From Omphiscola glabra (lineage: Eukaryota > Mollusca > Gastropoda > Lymnaeidae): 64,000 nucleotides of DNA. Positions 59,113-64,000 of this stretch are shown one piece after another. The notes under the pieces are model-generated. The model did no database searches. It was not told where the DNA came from and worked only from the letters and a program-made list of their open reading frames with translations. Made by a program: the position numbers and the translations under genes. Within the stretch, counting starts at the first letter, position 1; each line of letters begins with the position of its first letter. The stretch is taken from assembly GCA_964017045.1 (NCBI GenBank), contig OZ024811.1:17010312-17074311 (forward strand), given 5' to 3'.

Positions 59113-60644
59113 AGTTTGTCGATCCCATTTGGGGCACGGGTACCATGTGTTTATGGAAAACACGTTTTTCTAGTGAGACAGACAGGTAGTGGTGACCTGC
59201 TATGTTGTTTTTTTTTTTGTAATTTATTTTTCTTCACAACGTTGTCCCAGGCCTTATATCCGGTATATCAATACACATGTTTAAGCGTGAGGATACTTGT
59301 TGCTATTCTTTTAATTCCTGTGATTGTTTGGGCTAAGTGAGCGATTCTCTAAATTTGATTCAGGTCCTCTAGTTATAATTTCGGTTAATTTTAGACTTTA
59401 GCAAGGATAAAATCCAAATATAGGCTTACACACACATTCAGCCCAAGTAATGATATATTCTCATTTTCGAAAATATCTTTTCTAAAAACTAATTTTAAGG
59501 GTAAAATATTCGAAATGTATCAGGACCCTTGTGCCATAAATAAAAGGCTCGTTCTCAGACATGTGTACTACTTTTCAATCCTGCTACGGGATATCGACGA
59601 AACAATATATGTTTCATAGGTCTTGGCGATTACAGGTTCATACAAATCAAAAATCAAAATTCCATATTCAGATGTTTTGTTTGATATATTTGGTCAGCGC
59701 TCTGTCTCTTCTGAGATCCTTGTGACACTTTATTTCAAGCTTGTATGAGTTTAGGTTAAAGACTATTATTTTTAAAGTACCCTTTTTTGTTGTTAACAAA
59801 TCTAATTTTTTTTGGCTCAGTGTGGCATTTTGCCTGACACGCTAGTCGAAATGTTTGTGTTGTTCACAAGCCTATGCGTACCTTGTGTTGCGCGTCTGAT
59901 TATTTGACATATTGATCGGAAGTTCTTACAAGAGTGTTCAAACTATATGTCTTATTGCAAGCCTAGTCTTGTAGTAAGTTACAATATAATATTATTTCTA
60001 GCCGGAACAACTTGAGATATTGATTTGTTTTATGCCTTATTGCAAGCCTCGTCTTGTAGTAAGTCACAAGCATTGAATAAATCAACATTTAATGGGTAAA
60101 GGAACTCCAGAAATGTGCATGTTTCTTTATTAAAACAAAAAAAACCACCAAAAATAAACATGCATACAAAGAAAGAAAAGTCCTGTTTGACCAGCGGGTA
60201 TAAACATTCGTATTAGGACTGGAATTTACGGAAGAGGACACAATGCGAATCATCAGTCTCATTACTGGAATGGTAATTATGGTTTTAAACTTGTGGTAGC
60301 GACAATGAGCCAGGTATCACGTGAGATATTCAGAAAGTTTTGAATCTATTTTTTTTTTAACATTCGAAAAATTTCCATTATTATCTTATGATGTTAATTC
60401 CTTTAATTTTAAATACCATTTTGTTTAACTGTGATCATACTGGTTTCTTGGTGTCATCCGACTGTGAGTAACACTGCAGCAACATTACAAAGTACAATTC
60501 AATCAGAAGTTTGCAGTAGATAATTTTTTTTTTTTAATTTTGACAAATTATTTCTGTACATTTTAATATTTAAAAACTTATAAGACGTGTTAAGTTGTTG
60601 TGTGTTCTTTTTAAATCTGACCCACCCCTTAACTTCTAAACAGA
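59113..60644. other. Intergenic DNA, no gene seen
   Basis: Includes a two-copy repeat of GCCTTATTGCAAGCCTCGTC (about 59950 and 60031). Confidence 0.5.
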
Positions 60645-61860
60645 AGTTTATTAATAAATATAAGAATGAGCTATGCTGACCATAACTCCAAATAAACGAA
60701 AATTTTCTTAAAATCAATCTTAGTTATTTTCAATTATTTTAATATTATTACGGAAATCGAATAAATTTAAATGCGCAAAAAGTATTATATATCTCTGCCT
60801 TTAAAAAAAATAAAAGTATAAGTATTACTATTATAAATTACAAATGCATTTAAAGTAGCAACTATGGAAATATGTTCAGCATTTTATCCGAATGTAAACG
60901 TTATGAAAAACGTATTAATTTAAAAAAATATGATCTCATAATTGCATCGTAATTACAATTATCGGGAAAACAAAACATCTGTAATTTTTAGTGAGTTTTG
61001 TAATGCGTTGTTAAAATTACGAAATAAAAATAAAATTAATTTTATCTAAATAAATTCGCAATGACTTCATAGCGTGAATTTCCTATCTAAGATCTAAGTT
61101 TCTTCTATTTAATAACCGTGCGTAACACAACTGATAATGTATTTTCCTCTTCTTAAAATTAAAATTAATAAATATAATTGATTGCTTTTTAAATTGCTAA
61201 AAATTTGCTAAAACTAAGTACGAATTCTGCTTTTTATTTGTAACATTTAATAAGTTTCTACCTTTTATTCATTCCAAACATTTACTTTAAAAAAATTATA
61301 AGTTATTTTTTAAAAAAGGTAACTTGTAAATATAATTTTAATAAGTAAATGCCGTTAAAATCATTCAGAGCAGCGAAACTACATAAGCCAAATAGCATTC
61401 ACTAATGCACTTATCACTTATCCAAATAAGAACAAAGTGTAAGTGGGTTTACAATCCCGTGAATGATTTTATTAATTTTTTTAAAAACTTTGTGTGTGTT
61501 GGGGGGGGGGGGGGTGTGAGTAATTCGACCCTTACATTTGCCAAACATAGCACAAGGTTAGGCCTCAGTATGAATTTGATAAATATTTAATCTTGTTAGG
61601 TACATTTATATTGCTGACAGGAAATAGCCTTGTGTACATTTTTGAGTGGATGACAATACCTTTAAATCAAATGATACTACAATTGTGAAAAATAGATGCT
61701 ATGTTTTCCTTTTACCAATTAAAAAAATCAATGATGTTAACAAAACGTAGGTACATTAACATAGTTATAGCCATGAATATCAAAACCCAATCATTTTACA
61801 CAAGATACAATATTATTTTCAAAATAGAGATAAGTTAATATATTTTTTTGGGTAAATAGT
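60645..61860 (-). mobile_element. 1.2-kb microsatellite-associated dispersed element, copy 2 (reverse)
   Basis: Reverse complement of 31690-32935 over its whole length, with substitutions and small indels. It ends, at the edge nearest the microsatellite, with the same ATGATTGGGTTTTGATAT block. A poly-G tract at 61500-61513 interrupts it. Confidence 0.75.
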
Positions 61861-61920
61861 TGATAGATACACTGAGAGACAAACAGAGATACACATAGAT
61901 AGATAGGTTAAATAGATATA

Positions 61921-62770
<850 letters not shown>

Positions 62771-63145
62771 ATAGACCAATTATTTTAAAAAATCATTTAT
62801 TAACTTTGCAGTTAACCACTTAAAATGTTTAAGTAATATATGAAATCCACACTACTATTAAGTAATTTTAAAAAACATATTTGCATAACAAAAGCATGTC
62901 AAGCAGAGCCATTGCTCGACTTTTCGAGGCCGTTTTTGTCACTTTTGGTTTAGTCCTCCCCCCACCTAAAAAAAAACAACACACCAGCACCCTTAATTAA
63001 CCTTGGATGACAACTCCTGCGACGCCACTGGTGCCAAGCAATATCAACCACATTCTGTTCTGGTTCTGGTAAGGTACGTTACTGCATCCATATACTGGCA
63101 TATATGCAACGGTTGCGGAAGCGATGCTGCCATCCTGAACGGCTC

Positions 63146-63450
63146 CTAGCAGACGCCAGGGCAGCCTTGAGGCTTTAGATAGATGTCGAGTTCACGGCGG
63201 TATTGTCCCGGTGGTTCCAAGCGATTATTGTGCGTGGGAAGAATGATTGTTTATGTTGCATTGTGTTACTCCGAGGCACAGTGAAGCATTTGCTATTGTG
63301 CCGGGTGTAATTTCTCATGGGGATGTCAGAGTGTAAGTCAATGTTAAGTGAGTGTTTGGCTCTAATTAATTGACCTGGCGTTTGTGGAGTGAGATGGCCG
63401 GCACTAGCCCCATGACTACTTTGTATAAGAATGTTAGGCGGATCTTTTCT
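63146..63450 (-). pseudogene. LINE reverse transcriptase C-terminal fragment
   Basis: Minus strand reads HLTPQTPGQLIRAKHSLN, DIPMRNYTRHNSKCFTVPRS and QSFFPRTIIAWNHRDNTA to TAG 63146-63148. This is the familiar end of LINE ORF2 (SFFPRTI..WN.LP in family terms), from a different lineage than 42594-42827. No intact upstream RT domains are present. Confidence 0.8.
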
Positions 63451-64000
63451 TGTCTACTTTAAGAAGCCTCTACTTACAATGAGGATTTAACAGAAAACTT
63501 AATATGCCTCCATGCCGTTGAAATTAATTCAAATTCTCTCTTATACAAATATGTTTCAATGGAGAGTTTCGGACAGCTAGCAGTCTCCATTTGAACAAAA
63601 ATAAACGCATCAGTCAGTAAATGAGTAAATTGCCATTTATTTTCTTAAATTTTCAGCTGTCTTACATCATCGTTTAAAATTATTTATTAATATTTATGTC
63701 TGAATGTGTACTTTTTTTATTTTTCAAATTATTTTTTACATTTCTATTGTTATTGTAGCTACGATTTAAATTGTGATACTATTTTGTAAATAAACAGTGT
63801 GTCAGTAAAAAGTGGTATTTAATCCAATGTTAATCAGATTACATGTGGTAATTTAAGATTTAATTTAATTTATTTGGATATATAAATGGAGATGTGCTTT
63901 CATTTCATTGCACATGTGCATTTTAAGCAAATATAATTATGTATGTTATAACAAAGACATTTAAAATTCGAAAAAATTAAATTGTAGGCCCCACGCTTGT

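Overview
The window is eukaryotic nuclear DNA. It is AT-rich and intron-bearing, with sparse genes in a background dominated by satellites and transposons. A gastropod mollusc is the best fit. The reasons are multi-domain Kazal inhibitors with short signal exons, snail-style LINE, Helitron and hAT relics, abundant tetranucleotide and minisatellite tracts, and one hAT element resembling a family I recall from pond snails. No tRNA, rRNA, CRISPR array or prokaryote-style operon is visible. Gene models are read by eye from splice signals and reading frames.

Host genes fall into two small tandem families. (1) Kazal-type serine protease inhibitors lie on the minus strand at 1891-5242, 13679-15899, 18309-18619 and, as a decayed exon, about 55780-55886. 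Two have a recognisable architecture: a 5'UTR acceptor, a 46-nt exon that is almost entirely signal peptide, a roughly 2-kb intron filled with minisatellites, then one exon carrying every Kazal domain (seven in the first gene, two in the second). The bait-loop P1 residues differ strongly between domains and genes. (2) An unusual intracellular-looking chymotrypsin-fold (PA clan) peptidase family lies on the plus strand at 27392-28308 (frameshifted), 40246-41265 (intact) and 51298-52215 (intact). Each is a single coding exon with a CPCxxC cysteine motif, a candidate His-Asp-Ser triad ending in GSSGAP, and an invariant SHPHG motif, with no signal peptide. This is the strongest candidate for an undescribed protein system in the window.

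Mobile DNA: non-LTR retrotransposon fragments at 11640-12858, 20850-21560, 42594-42827, 43960-45650, about 56100-56390 and 63146-63450; two Helitron 3' portions with helicase C-terminal codons and hairpin-CTAG ends (23340-24587 plus, 29995-30770 minus); five hAT-type elements, four with 8-bp target-site duplications (6696-7776, 36831-37010, 47268-47614, 48919-49105) and one with eroded flanks (46153-46546); a three-copy GC-rich dispersed repeat (17560-18133, 24966-25680, 58528-59100); and a 1.2-kb element present in inverted orientation at 31690-32935 and 60645-61860, each copy abutting a long tetranucleotide microsatellite. A pair of spliced-looking exons at 33121-33716 (minus) carries a degenerate SWIM zinc-finger motif.

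Tandem repeats are exceptional in number. Unit lengths include 14, 23, 25, 27-28, 30, 32, 34 (two unrelated), 42, 50 and 89 bp, plus about 840 bp of GATA/GACA repeats. Many of the long reading frames here are products of those repeats rather than genes.
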